Shown here piece by piece: positions 50,012-59,048 of a stretch of DNA of 64,000 nt (the stretch's first letter is position 1; the number at the start of each line of letters is the position of its first letter). The notes under the pieces were generated by a model, which searched no databases, was not told where the DNA came from, and saw only the letters and a program-made list of their open reading frames with translations. The stretch is from Ilyomonas sp965214235. GTDB lineage: Bacteria > Bacteroidota > Bacteroidia > Chitinophagales > Chitinophagaceae. The position numbers and the translations under genes are program-made. The stretch lies in NCBI GenBank assembly GCA_965214235.1, contig CBDCBH010000002.1:620001-684000 (forward strand), in the 5' to 3' direction.

Positions 50012-50702
50012 TCCCGACCAAACTGTTTTCTGGCAACATGGTTTTATTACCATCAACCTTACCATTGTTACAACCTGGGCTTTAATGCTGGTGCTAGTTT
50101 TAGCAGCATGGTTAGTTACCAGAAAACTAAAAACAGATCTTAAAATTTCACGCTGGCAGTGCTTTTTGGAAATGATTGTTACCGGCATCAACGAACAAAT
50201 AAAAGAAGTGGGTTTAAACAAACCCGAACAATACATTGGCTTCATCGGCACTTTATTTTTATTCATCGCGATAGCGAATTTATGTATCATATTTCCGGGC
50301 TATACGCCGCCCACTGCATCACTGTCTACAACCACTGCATTAGCGCTAAGCGTGTTCCTTGCAGTGCCTTTTTTCGGTATTCAAAAAAGTGGTTTGGGCG
50401 GTTATCTGAAATCATATTTACAACCCACTTTCATCATGTTACCTTTTAATCTTATCAGTGAAGTGTCCCGCACACTCGCATTGGCAGTTCGGTTGTTTGG
50501 CAACATCATGAGCGGCGGGATGATCGTAGCAATTCTGTTAAGTATCTCACCTTTTATTTTCCCGATTATCATGAGTGCCTTGGGCTTGCTTACCGGCACC
50601 GTGCAGGCATATATTTTCAGCATACTGGCTACTGTTTATATAACCGCTGCCGTGCATGATTCAAAAAAAATAGATAACACAAAATCAGTAACAACTACAT
50701 AA
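50001..50702 (+). CDS. atpB: N-type ATP synthase subunit a
   Basis: 233 residues, about five to six helices. Conserved stator segment LALAVRLFGNIMSGGMIV, with the essential Arg in AVRLFGN. The first 11 bp overlap the end of atpR. Ion specificity cannot be read from this subunit alone. Confidence 0.92.
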   Translation: MKLSPDQTVFWQHGFITINLTIVTTWALMLVLVLAAWLVTRKLKTDLKISRWQCFLEMIVTGINEQIKEVGLNKPEQYIGFIGTLFLFIAIANLCIIFPGYTPPTASLSTTTALALSVFLAVPFFGIQKSGLGGYLKSYLQPTFIMLPFNLISEVSRTLALAVRLFGNIMSGGMIVAILLSISPFIFPIIMSALGLLTGTVQAYIFSILATVYITAAVHDSKKIDNTKSVTTT

Positions 50703-50711
50703 AAACATATT

Positions 50712-50984
50712 ATGGATAGTACAACACTTATTGCAATGGCATCAATTATTACAGCAGGAATTACAACCGGCATTGGTTGCATGATGCCTGCATTGGGTGA
50801 AGGCAAATCAGTATCATCAGCCTTGAGTTCTATTGCGCAACAGCCCGATGCCGCGCCAACCATTACCAGAACATTATTCGTGGGTTTGGCAATGATCGAA
50901 TCAACTGCCATCTATTGTTTCGTGGTTTCTATGATACTTATTTTCGCCAACCCGTTCTGGAACCATATCATCGCTAAAAAGTAA
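50712..50984 (+). CDS. atpE: N-type ATP synthase subunit c
   Basis: 90 residues, two-helix hairpin. Helix 1 has MMPALGEGKSV with E30; helix 2 has LAMIESTAIYCF with E63, followed by S64 and T65. Two carboxylates (E30 and E63) are in the hairpin. EST-type residues are seen in Na+-binding c subunits, but I recall a structurally studied N-type ring with two carboxylates that carries protons. Ion specificity therefore stays open. Confidence 0.92.
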   Translation: MDSTTLIAMASIITAGITTGIGCMMPALGEGKSVSSALSSIAQQPDAAPTITRTLFVGLAMIESTAIYCFVVSMILIFANPFWNHIIAKK

Positions 50985-50991
50985 ACAAATT

Positions 50992-51828
50992 ATGAAAATC
51001 AATTGGTTCACGGTAATAGCGCAGGTCGTTAACTTCCTCATTTTGGTGTGGCTGCTCAAACGTTTTTTATACAAACCCATCCTCAACGCTATTAACGAAC
51101 GAGAGAATAAAATTACCGGTCAGTTGAAAGATGCCGACGATAAAAATGCGGCTGCAATTAAAGAAGAGGATGACTTTAATAAAAAAAATGCGGACTTCGA
51201 TCAGCAAAAAAAAGCGTTGATGGATAAAGCTATTACAGATACAAATGCGCAACGCGATAAGCTGCTGCAGGATGCAAAAGATGAAGCCAATACACTGCGT
51301 TTAAATCTTGAAAAAGGGGCAAAAGAAAAGCAGCAGAACGATGAGTTGGCGAAGGCAGATAAAACGCAACAGCAGGTGTTTGCCATCACCAAAAAGCTAC
51401 TGAAAGAAATGGCTTCATCAAGTTTGGAGGATCAGTCAGTGAATACATTTAATAAGCGTTTGAATGGTTTGAACGAGGAAGAGAAAAACAAGTTTGTCGA
51501 AGCTTTCAAATCCAATGCAAATACCATCTTGGTGCGCAGCGCATTTGATTTGTCTGCACCGCAACAAGCATCCATTACTACTGCGGTGAATGAAGTGCTT
51601 GCCGCAAAAATTGGATTACAATTTAAAACTTCACCCGAATTAATCAGTGGTATCGAGCTTACCACAAACGGCTATAAACTGGCGTGGAGTTTTGCTGATT
51701 ATCTCCAATCGTTACAAAACAATTTAGATGATATAAAGAAAAATAAACCAACGGATAAAGCTGAAAAGAAAGGCGAACCTGATAAAATTTCCGAACCAAA
51801 AATGAACGGAATACCTGTAAACAATTAG
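50992..51828 (+). CDS. atpF: N-type ATP synthase b subunit with delta-like C-terminal domain
   Basis: 278 residues, much longer than an ordinary b subunit (about 160). N-terminal membrane anchor (VVNFLILVWLLKRFLYKPIL), long charged coiled coil to about 170, then about 100 residues resembling subunit delta (ITTAVNEVLAAKIGLQFKTS, ISGIELTTNGYKLAWSF), and a Lys-rich end. No separate atpH exists in this operon, so the b-delta fusion fits N-ATPases. Confidence 0.87.
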   Translation: MKINWFTVIAQVVNFLILVWLLKRFLYKPILNAINERENKITGQLKDADDKNAAAIKEEDDFNKKNADFDQQKKALMDKAITDTNAQRDKLLQDAKDEANTLRLNLEKGAKEKQQNDELAKADKTQQQVFAITKKLLKEMASSSLEDQSVNTFNKRLNGLNEEEKNKFVEAFKSNANTILVRSAFDLSAPQQASITTAVNEVLAAKIGLQFKTSPELISGIELTTNGYKLAWSFADYLQSLQNNLDDIKKNKPTDKAEKKGEPDKISEPKMNGIPVNN

Positions 51829-51829
51829 C

Positions 51830-53380
51830 ATGATTTCTACGGATGCAGATACAATAATTAATAACGGCTTCGATGCGTTGGAAGCAGGCATAAAAAGTTA
51901 TACGTTTCCTTTTGCACCACGCGAAGTAGGCATTGTAACCAGCGTGTCAACCGGCATTGTAAAAGTGTCTGGTCTGCCCGGTGCAGGCTTTGAAGAGTTA
52001 TTGAAATTTCCCAATGATTTGTTTGGCATTGCTTATAATATTGATGAAGATGAAATTGGTGTGATTCTCTTAGGCAAAGATTCGCTACTAAGCGCAGGCG
52101 ATGAAGTAGAAAGAACCGGTCGTGTAATGGATATTCCGGTAGGCAATTCTTTGATCGGAAGAGTGATTGATCCGTTGGGAAATCCAATTGATGATAAGGG
52201 TCCGGTTACGCTTCATCAACGTTTGCCTATTGAGCGTCCTGCTCCCGCAATCATGGATCGTGGCGAGGTAAACGTTCCTTTGCAAACAGGAATAAAAGTG
52301 ATTGATGCGCTCATTCCCATTGGTCGTGGTCAGCGTGAATTGATTTTAGGTGATCGTCAAACCGGCAAAACGGCCATTGCAATTGATGCTATTCTCAATC
52401 AAAAAGATAAGAATGTTTTATGCGTGTATTGCGCCATTGGTCAGCGTGCTGCTGCAGTTGCAAAAGTGATCGCGAACCTTACAGAAAAAGGTGCGATGGA
52501 TTACACAACCGTCGTGGTTGCTGAAGGAAATAATTCGCCTGGTCTGGAATATATCGCTCCGTATGCAGCAACAAGCATCGCAGAACATTTTATGGAAGAA
52601 GGACATGATGTATTGATCGTTTATGATGATCTTACCCATCATGCACGTGCTTATCGTGAAATATCATTGTTGTTGAGAAGACCGCCGGGACGTGAAGCTT
52701 TTCCGGGTGATATTTTCTATATTCATTCCCGTTTATTGGAACGGTCAACACATTTGAGCAAAGCGCTGAAAGGCGGGTCCTTGACGGCTTTGCCCATCAT
52801 TGAAACGGAAGCGCAAAACATATCAGCCTATATTCCTACCAACCTTATTTCCATTACAGATGGACAGATTTACTTATCACCCAAACTATTTGAACTGGGT
52901 ATTTTACCGGCTGTTGACGTAGGCAAATCAGTTTCGCGTGTGGGCGATAAAGCGCAGTTGCCTGCCTATCGTTCTATTGCTAAATTAAAATTGGAATATG
53001 CACAGTTTGAAGAATTGGAAACCTTTGCACGCTTCGGCACACGGCTCGATGAAGGAACGCGCAAAACGATTGAACATGGAAAGCGCATTCGCGAATGTTT
53101 GAAACAAAATGAATTGTTGCAGATGTCTGCTCCTCAACAAATAGTCGTTTTGCTTGCGCTCACCAACGGGCTGTTAGATAACATTCCGGTTGAAAAAATA
53201 CAGGATGCAGAAACTGCGCTGTTAAATGGCAGTGCAACATTTCCTACTGATCTGTTGAAAAGATTGCTTTCAGACAAGCCATTAAGCGATGATGACAGCA
53301 AAGCCATTTTAAAGATTGCGGACACCATACTCGCACCTTTTAATTTGAAGCCGGAAGACACGAAAAAGAATGCATCATAA
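51830..53380 (+). CDS. atpA: N-type ATP synthase alpha subunit
   Basis: 516 residues. P-loop GDRQTGKTAIA, VYCAIGQRAAAVAKV, ARAYREISLLLRRPPGREAF (with the catalytic Arg finger nearby in SVSRVGDKAQ). One base between atpF stop and atpA start. No lesions. Distinct from the housekeeping F-type alpha subunit, whose genes are not in the window. Confidence 0.95.
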   Translation: MISTDADTIINNGFDALEAGIKSYTFPFAPREVGIVTSVSTGIVKVSGLPGAGFEELLKFPNDLFGIAYNIDEDEIGVILLGKDSLLSAGDEVERTGRVMDIPVGNSLIGRVIDPLGNPIDDKGPVTLHQRLPIERPAPAIMDRGEVNVPLQTGIKVIDALIPIGRGQRELILGDRQTGKTAIAIDAILNQKDKNVLCVYCAIGQRAAAVAKVIANLTEKGAMDYTTVVVAEGNNSPGLEYIAPYAATSIAEHFMEEGHDVLIVYDDLTHHARAYREISLLLRRPPGREAFPGDIFYIHSRLLERSTHLSKALKGGSLTALPIIETEAQNISAYIPTNLISITDGQIYLSPKLFELGILPAVDVGKSVSRVGDKAQLPAYRSIAKLKLEYAQFEELETFARFGTRLDEGTRKTIEHGKRIRECLKQNELLQMSAPQQIVVLLALTNGLLDNIPVEKIQDAETALLNGSATFPTDLLKRLLSDKPLSDDDSKAILKIADTILAPFNLKPEDTKKNAS

Positions 53381-53409
53381 AAAGCCCTTTAGGGGTTGGG
53401 GTAAAAATT

Positions 53410-54303
53410 ATGGATACCTTAGAAAGCTTACGCAGCAAATCGGAAGGAGCGAAAGATTTAAAATCTGTGGTCACTGCTATGAAGGCAATGGCAGCTTCAA
53501 ACATTGTTCAATATGAAACTGCGGTCAGTGCTTTAAGTGATTATTACAACACAGTTGCGTTAGGTATCATCGCCTATTTTAAAGCAGAAAAGATTGAAGG
53601 TATCAAAGAAAAAAAATCAATAAAAAAGAACAAGGAAGATCAAATCTGCGCTATTGTATTTGGATCAGACCAGGGTTTGGTTGCCCGCTTTAATGATGCC
53701 ATGGCAGACTTTGTAACTGCTTCACTGAAAGCATTGCCAGGCAAAAAAATCATCTGGGCTATTGGTGAACGTGTCCAGTTGTTATTGTCTGATGCCGGTA
53801 TGCCTGCAGCAAAGTTATATCCTGTTCCAGGCGATGTAAATTCCATTACACCGCTCATTACAGAAATTTTAAACCGGAGTCAGGAAAGCAATGAGCAGCA
53901 AGAAATAAATGAGTTTTATATTTTTCACAATCAACCGAAAGCAGGTGCAGGCTACACGCCTGTCATGCAACGCTTTTTACCGTTGGATGAAAAATGGAAA
54001 GACTCTTTGCAGCAGATTGAATTTCCGAGCAAATTATTACCGCAGGTTGCGGGCAACAAAAGCGATACGTTGTTCGCATTAATTAGCGAATATCTTTTCG
54101 CCTCTCTTTTCAAAGCCTGTGCGGAATCATTAGCAAGTGAAAATGCAAGCCGTCTCGATGCTATGCAACGTGCCGAAAAAAACATTGGTGATTTGTTAGA
54201 TGATCTGAATAAAAAATATCATCGCTTACGGCAAAGTTCCATTGATGAAGAATTGTTTGATGTCGTGTCGGGATTCGAAGCATTGAAAAAGCAATCAACA
54301 TAA
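53410..54303 (+). CDS. atpG: N-type ATP synthase gamma subunit
   Basis: 297 residues; N- and C-terminal coiled coils (SLRSKSEGAKDLKSVVTAMK and DALEKAM-like LDAMQRAEKNIGDLLDDLNK, RQSSIDEELFDVVSGFEALK) with a central Rossmann-like part. Last gene of the ATPase operon; GlgP starts 9 bp later, so it may continue into the next transcript. The 29-bp gap before it has the common Bacteroidota element AGCCCTTTAGGGGTTGGGG. Confidence 0.92.
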   Translation: MDTLESLRSKSEGAKDLKSVVTAMKAMAASNIVQYETAVSALSDYYNTVALGIIAYFKAEKIEGIKEKKSIKKNKEDQICAIVFGSDQGLVARFNDAMADFVTASLKALPGKKIIWAIGERVQLLLSDAGMPAAKLYPVPGDVNSITPLITEILNRSQESNEQQEINEFYIFHNQPKAGAGYTPVMQRFLPLDEKWKDSLQQIEFPSKLLPQVAGNKSDTLFALISEYLFASLFKACAESLASENASRLDAMQRAEKNIGDLLDDLNKKYHRLRQSSIDEELFDVVSGFEALKKQST

Positions 54304-54312
54304 AATTAATTT

Positions 54313-56856
54313 ATGAACAAAGAAAAATTTAATAACAATCAATTATATGGTCTTTTGCCTTCTGATTGTGAAGGTATGGCGACACTTACAGAACTTGCGC
54401 TGGATTTGCGCTGGTCTTGGAACCATACGGCAGATGAATTATGGCAGCAGCTTGATGCTGATTTTTGGAAAATTACCCATAACCCCTGGGTCATAATACA
54501 AACAGTATCCCGAGACCGGCTGGAAGAACGATTAGCAGATGACGGATTCAGGCGAAAAATGAATGAATTAATTCAGATAAAAGAACAATCAAATTCCACT
54601 CCTGCCTGGTTTCAACAGCACCATTCTGATGCATCACTTTCATGTGTTGCTTACTTCAGCATGGAGTTTATGGTAAGTGAAGGGCTGCCGATTTATGTTG
54701 GCGGGCTTGGCAACGTTGCCGGAGATCAATTGAAATCTGCAAGCGATCTTGGAGTACCCGTGGTGGCTGTTAGCCTGCTTTACCAGCAGGGGTATTTCCG
54801 TCAAAAAATTGATAAAGATGGTAACCAACAGGCGATGTTTCCATTTACTGATCCGGGGCAGCTTCCTGTTACTCCGTTACGTTTGCCTAACGGCGAATGG
54901 CTACGCTTAAAAATATCTTTGGAAGGTCACACGATTTGGCTCCGCACCTGGGAAGTGCAGGTGGGAAGGGTGAAACTCTTTCTTCTCGACAGTAACGATG
55001 TGGTGAACTTGCCGGAGCATCGGGAAATAACCAGTGAACTCTATGGCGGTGGCGAGGAGATGCGTATCAAGCAGGAAATCCTTTTAGGAATGGGTGGATG
55101 GAAACTGTTGCAGGCACTTGGGATTAAACCGGAAGTCTGTCACATGAATGAGGGACATGCGGCCTTTTTAATATTGGAACGGGCCAACACTTTTATGAAA
55201 GAAACGGGTATTTCATTCGAAGCTGCATTAGCTGTTACCCGTGCCGGAAATTTATTTACAACACATACGGCGGTTGCAGCAGGTTTTGATCATTTTAGTC
55301 CAACGCTGATGTGGCAATTTTTTGGAGAGTACGCTAAAAATGAATTGCGTATTGATTTTAACAACCTGATGGCCCTTGGTCGCGTCAATCCTTTTGACAC
55401 CTCTGAGAGTTTCAACATGGCTTATTTAGCAATTCGCGGCAGCGGTGCCGTAAATGCTGTAAGTCGCTTGCATGGTGATGTTAGCAGGCATCTTTTTAGT
55501 ATCCTTTTCCCACGGCAACCCATAAACGAAATTCCTATCGGTCATGTAACCAACGGTGTACACATGCCAAGCTGGGATAGCCCATTTGCTGATAAAGTTT
55601 GGACAGAAGCCTGCGGAAAAGACCGGTGGAAAGGTGAGTTGGAAAACCTTGAAGAAGACATTAGTAAAATAAAGGATGAAACACTCTGGCAAATGCGAAA
55701 CGACTGCCGTCATGAACTGGTAAATTTTATCAAGGAAAGATTTGAGAAGCAGTCCCAAGTTGCAGGTCAGTCTTCCCAATTTATTGAGACTGCAAAACAT
55801 GTTTTTAATCCAACCACTTTAACCCTGGGTTTTGCCCGCCGTTTTGTGCCTTATAAGAGACCGGATCTCTTATTGCATGATCCGGAAAGATTTGTACGCA
55901 TACTTACGAATCCGGAACATCCAGTTCAATTGGTTATTGCAGGTAAGGCACCTCCATTTGATGAATCAGGAAAGTCATTAATACGGCAATGGATTCAATT
56001 TATTGAACAATATAATTTGTATTATCATGTTGTTTTTTTAAGTGATTATGATGTGCTGCTGGCGAGGCACATGGTGCAAGGCGCAGATGTTTGGGTAAAT
56101 ACTCCACGACGCCCTTGGGAAGCGTCCGGTACCAGTGGAATGAAGGTGCTGGTAAATGGAGGAATTAACCTATCCGAACTGGACGGTTGGTGGGCTGAAG
56201 CGTACACGCCTGAAGTAGGTTGGGCCCTAGGCGATGAGAAGGAACGTGGTGATGATCCCGCCTGGGATGCAAGAGAAGCGGAAGCCTTGTACGACATATT
56301 GGAAAAGCACGTAATTCCTGATTTTTATAACCGCAATGAAAAAGAAATTCCTGAACAGTGGATAGCAATGATGCGTAAAAGCATGGCGATGCTAACACCA
56401 CGTTTTTCGGCTAATCGTGCCGTAAGAGAATACACAGAAAACTACTACCTGCCTGCTGCAGATAATTTCAAAAAAAGAGCTGCCGAAAATGGCGCTGTCG
56501 GAATAAAAATAGATCAGGTTCATCATCTTCTTCAACAGCAATGGAGCCATATACAATTCGGAGAAGTGCATAGTGAAGACAAAAACAATGGACACCTTTT
56601 TCGAGTACAGGTAAAGCTGAATGGTATAAGCCCTAAAAATATTTCGGTAGAGTTATATGCGGAGGGAATTAATGGCGCTGCGCCGGTGAAAATAAAAATG
56701 AACCCGGTTGAGGATTCCGCAAACAACGGAACAAAAGAATATGGTGTGCAATTGGATGATTCAAGGCTGGCAAGCGATTATACACCTTGCATCCTTCCCA
56801 ACTATGAAAACATATCAGTGCCTTTGGAAGACAATCTTATCGTTTGGCAGCGCTGA
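54313..56856 (+). CDS. glgP: Alpha-glucan (glycogen) phosphorylase, DUF3417-type
   Basis: 847 residues. Short N-terminal DUF3417-like domain (LTELALDLRWSWNHTADELW), then a glucan phosphorylase with FSMEFMVSEGLPIYVGGLG, PKEVCHMNEGHAAF-type CHMNEGHAAF, VPYKRPDLLLHDPERFVRI and the PLP lysine segment SGTSGMKVLVNGGINLSELD. The C-terminal about 120 residues are an extra domain. Releases glucose 1-phosphate from glycogen without ATP. Leads into the phosphoketolase/AckA route. Confidence 0.95.
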   Translation: MNKEKFNNNQLYGLLPSDCEGMATLTELALDLRWSWNHTADELWQQLDADFWKITHNPWVIIQTVSRDRLEERLADDGFRRKMNELIQIKEQSNSTPAWFQQHHSDASLSCVAYFSMEFMVSEGLPIYVGGLGNVAGDQLKSASDLGVPVVAVSLLYQQGYFRQKIDKDGNQQAMFPFTDPGQLPVTPLRLPNGEWLRLKISLEGHTIWLRTWEVQVGRVKLFLLDSNDVVNLPEHREITSELYGGGEEMRIKQEILLGMGGWKLLQALGIKPEVCHMNEGHAAFLILERANTFMKETGISFEAALAVTRAGNLFTTHTAVAAGFDHFSPTLMWQFFGEYAKNELRIDFNNLMALGRVNPFDTSESFNMAYLAIRGSGAVNAVSRLHGDVSRHLFSILFPRQPINEIPIGHVTNGVHMPSWDSPFADKVWTEACGKDRWKGELENLEEDISKIKDETLWQMRNDCRHELVNFIKERFEKQSQVAGQSSQFIETAKHVFNPTTLTLGFARRFVPYKRPDLLLHDPERFVRILTNPEHPVQLVIAGKAPPFDESGKSLIRQWIQFIEQYNLYYHVVFLSDYDVLLARHMVQGADVWVNTPRRPWEASGTSGMKVLVNGGINLSELDGWWAEAYTPEVGWALGDEKERGDDPAWDAREAEALYDILEKHVIPDFYNRNEKEIPEQWIAMMRKSMAMLTPRFSANRAVREYTENYYLPAADNFKKRAAENGAVGIKIDQVHHLLQQQWSHIQFGEVHSEDKNNGHLFRVQVKLNGISPKNISVELYAEGINGAAPVKIKMNPVEDSANNGTKEYGVQLDDSRLASDYTPCILPNYENISVPLEDNLIVWQR

Positions 56857-56885
56857 TAATCGTTGATTGAAAAAAAAATAATAAA

Positions 56886-57530
56886 ATGCAAAACCTAAAT
56901 AATATCACAACCTTATTTGTTGATATCGGAGGCGTTCTCCTTTCTGATGGCTGGGGTCATAATTTCCGGCACAAGGCAGCCGCACATTTCAACCTCGACA
57001 TACCCGAGATGGAAGCGCGTCACAAATTGTTTTTTGTGGTGTATGAAGAAGGAAGGATAACACTTGAAGAATACCTGAAACGGGTGGTGTTTTACGAGGA
57101 AAGAAACTTTACACTGGATCAGTTTCGCGATTTCATGTTTGCGCAAACCACACCTAATCCGGAGATTATAAGCTACATTAAAAAGCTGAAGAAAAAATAC
57201 GGATTGCAGGTAGCCGCAGTAAGCAATGAAGCGAGGGAGTTGAATGGCTACAGGATACAAACATTTCATCTAAAAGAAATCTTTGATTTTTTTATCTCGT
57301 CGTGCTACGTACATATAAGAAAACCCGACGCAGAAATTTTCAGGCTGGCGCTTGATATTGCCCGTGTGCAACCTGAACAGGTTATCTATATTGATGATGT
57401 TGACATGTTCACACAAATTGCTTCAGACCTTGGTATCAAAAGCATTCATCATGTTGATGTTACATCAACTTCAGATCAAATAAAAGCAATGGGTTTACCC
57501 ATTGAAGAAAATGAAGTTAGCTATGCATGA
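56886..57530 (+). CDS. HAD-superfamily hydrolase
   Basis: 214 residues, HAD-IA. Motif 1 is LFVDIGGVLLSDG, DxG where most phosphatases have DxD, so the second Asp (acid/base) is replaced by Gly. Motif 3/4: IRKPDAEIFRLALDIARVQP and YIDDVDMF. The DxGGVL form is found in epoxide-hydrolase-type HADs and some dehalogenase-like phosphatases. Overlaps ackA by 8 bp, so cotranslated. Substrate unknown. Confidence 0.88.
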   Translation: MQNLNNITTLFVDIGGVLLSDGWGHNFRHKAAAHFNLDIPEMEARHKLFFVVYEEGRITLEEYLKRVVFYEERNFTLDQFRDFMFAQTTPNPEIISYIKKLKKKYGLQVAAVSNEARELNGYRIQTFHLKEIFDFFISSCYVHIRKPDAEIFRLALDIARVQPEQVIYIDDVDMFTQIASDLGIKSIHHVDVTSTSDQIKAMGLPIEENEVSYA

Positions 57531-58713
57531 TGAACCATTCATACTAACCATTAACGGAGGTTCCTCGAGCATTAAGTTTGCTTTATATATTGGGGGCGAA
57601 GAACTCCAACAAATACGTTCCGGAACCATAACAAACATTGGTTCAGAAGATGCTGCATTTACCATTAAAGAAGTTGATGATAACAATTCAAGCAAACAAA
57701 AAATAAAGGCTTCCAATTTTCATGAAGCAATGATTTCATTCATTGACTGGCTGGAAAAGCAGGAATGGTTTGAACATATAAAAGCAATCGGTCATCGCGT
57801 TGTGCATGGCATGAAACATACAGCGCCTGAAGTTATAAGTGATGATTTGATCGAAGAGTTAAACAGTATCAGGAATTACGATCCCGATCATTTGCCTGCA
57901 GAACTTGAGATCATTCAAATGATCAAACAAAAACATCCAAATCTTTTACAGGTTGCCTGTTTCGATACTGCTTTTCATACTACCATTCCGGCTGTTGCAA
58001 AAAAGTTTGCCATTCCAAAAAAATATTACGGCGAAGGCATTCAGCGTTACGGTTTCCATGGCATTTCTTACAGCTATCTGATGCAAGAATTGAAGCAGAA
58101 AAATGAAGCGGAAGCCAGCGGAAAAATCATTCTTGCACATCTTGGCAGTGGCGCCAGCCTTGCTGCTGTTAAAGATGGAAAATGCATTGATACAAGCATG
58201 GGATTTACACCCGCGGGAGGTATTGTGATGAGTACACGTAGCGGCGATCTTGATCCGGGTGTTGCCTGGTTTTTCATGCAGAAAGGAATGGATGCAAAAG
58301 CATTTAATGATCTTATTAATCATCAGTCAGGATTGCTTGGTATATCAGGCATCAGTGCCGATATGCAGACGTTACTTCAACAGAAAAAAGAGAATACTAA
58401 TGCAGCACTTGCGATAGATATTTTCTGTTATCAAATCAAAAAATTTATCGGTGCTTATATAGCTGTTTTAGGTGGATTGGATACGCTGGTTTTTTCAGGT
58501 GGCATTGGTGAACATTCACCAATAATACGTTCACGTATTTGCGCTGCTTTTGAATATGCAGGCATTCATGTTAATGAAGAAAGTAATAACAAAAATGAAT
58601 GGCTGATTTCAGATAACAGGAGCAACGTAAAAGTGCATGTTATTCCGACCAATGAAGAATTAATGATCGCAAGATTTGTTTACAATATTGTTGCGTTAAC
58701 AACCCACGCATAA
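57523..58713 (+). CDS. ackA: Acetate kinase
   Basis: 397 residues from ATG 57523; the longer frame starts at 57502 and overlaps the HAD gene by 29 bp. Domains of the ASKHA fold: ILTINGGSSSIKFALY, IGHRVVHGMKHTAPE, PKKYYGEGIQRYGFHGISYS, AHLGSGASLAAV and VFSGGIGEHSPI. Turns acetyl phosphate and ADP into ATP and acetate. Expected partner of the phosphoketolase at 61144. Confidence 0.95.
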   Translation: MHDEPFILTINGGSSSIKFALYIGGEELQQIRSGTITNIGSEDAAFTIKEVDDNNSSKQKIKASNFHEAMISFIDWLEKQEWFEHIKAIGHRVVHGMKHTAPEVISDDLIEELNSIRNYDPDHLPAELEIIQMIKQKHPNLLQVACFDTAFHTTIPAVAKKFAIPKKYYGEGIQRYGFHGISYSYLMQELKQKNEAEASGKIILAHLGSGASLAAVKDGKCIDTSMGFTPAGGIVMSTRSGDLDPGVAWFFMQKGMDAKAFNDLINHQSGLLGISGISADMQTLLQQKKENTNAALAIDIFCYQIKKFIGAYIAVLGGLDTLVFSGGIGEHSPIIRSRICAAFEYAGIHVNEESNNKNEWLISDNRSNVKVHVIPTNEELMIARFVYNIVALTTHA

Positions 58714-58780
58714 TAATTAAATGTGTAATTCAATTTGAGAAGTTAAATGGATCCTCGTGTTTATAAAAATGTGTGAATGA

Positions 58781-58808
58781 TGTAACATATTCAAGGAATG
58801 GTGTAACA
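58781..58808 (+). promoter_or_regulatory. 21-bp-spaced direct repeat, copB promoter
   Basis: TGTAACA at 58781 and 58802, with TT and AATGG between as in the usp copy. About 241 bp before the copB start, in a 335-bp gap without a gene. Confidence 0.7.
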
Positions 58809-59048
58809 CTATGATGACGTATTGAAGTGACCTTTATGCGCTGTGCAATTATTTGCAGATAATAACTATGATGTAGAAGAATTGCAAGACTAACTTAAGA
58901 AGGCGGGTCATTATATCATTAAAGAAGCCTTTTAAATTAAGCGTCAAAGTATGAAAGAAAGTTACGGCATGTAATTAACCAGTACGATTAATTATCAGGA
59001 ACCATAGCAGAAAACATTTCATACTATTTAAAGAATTGTAAGTTAAAA

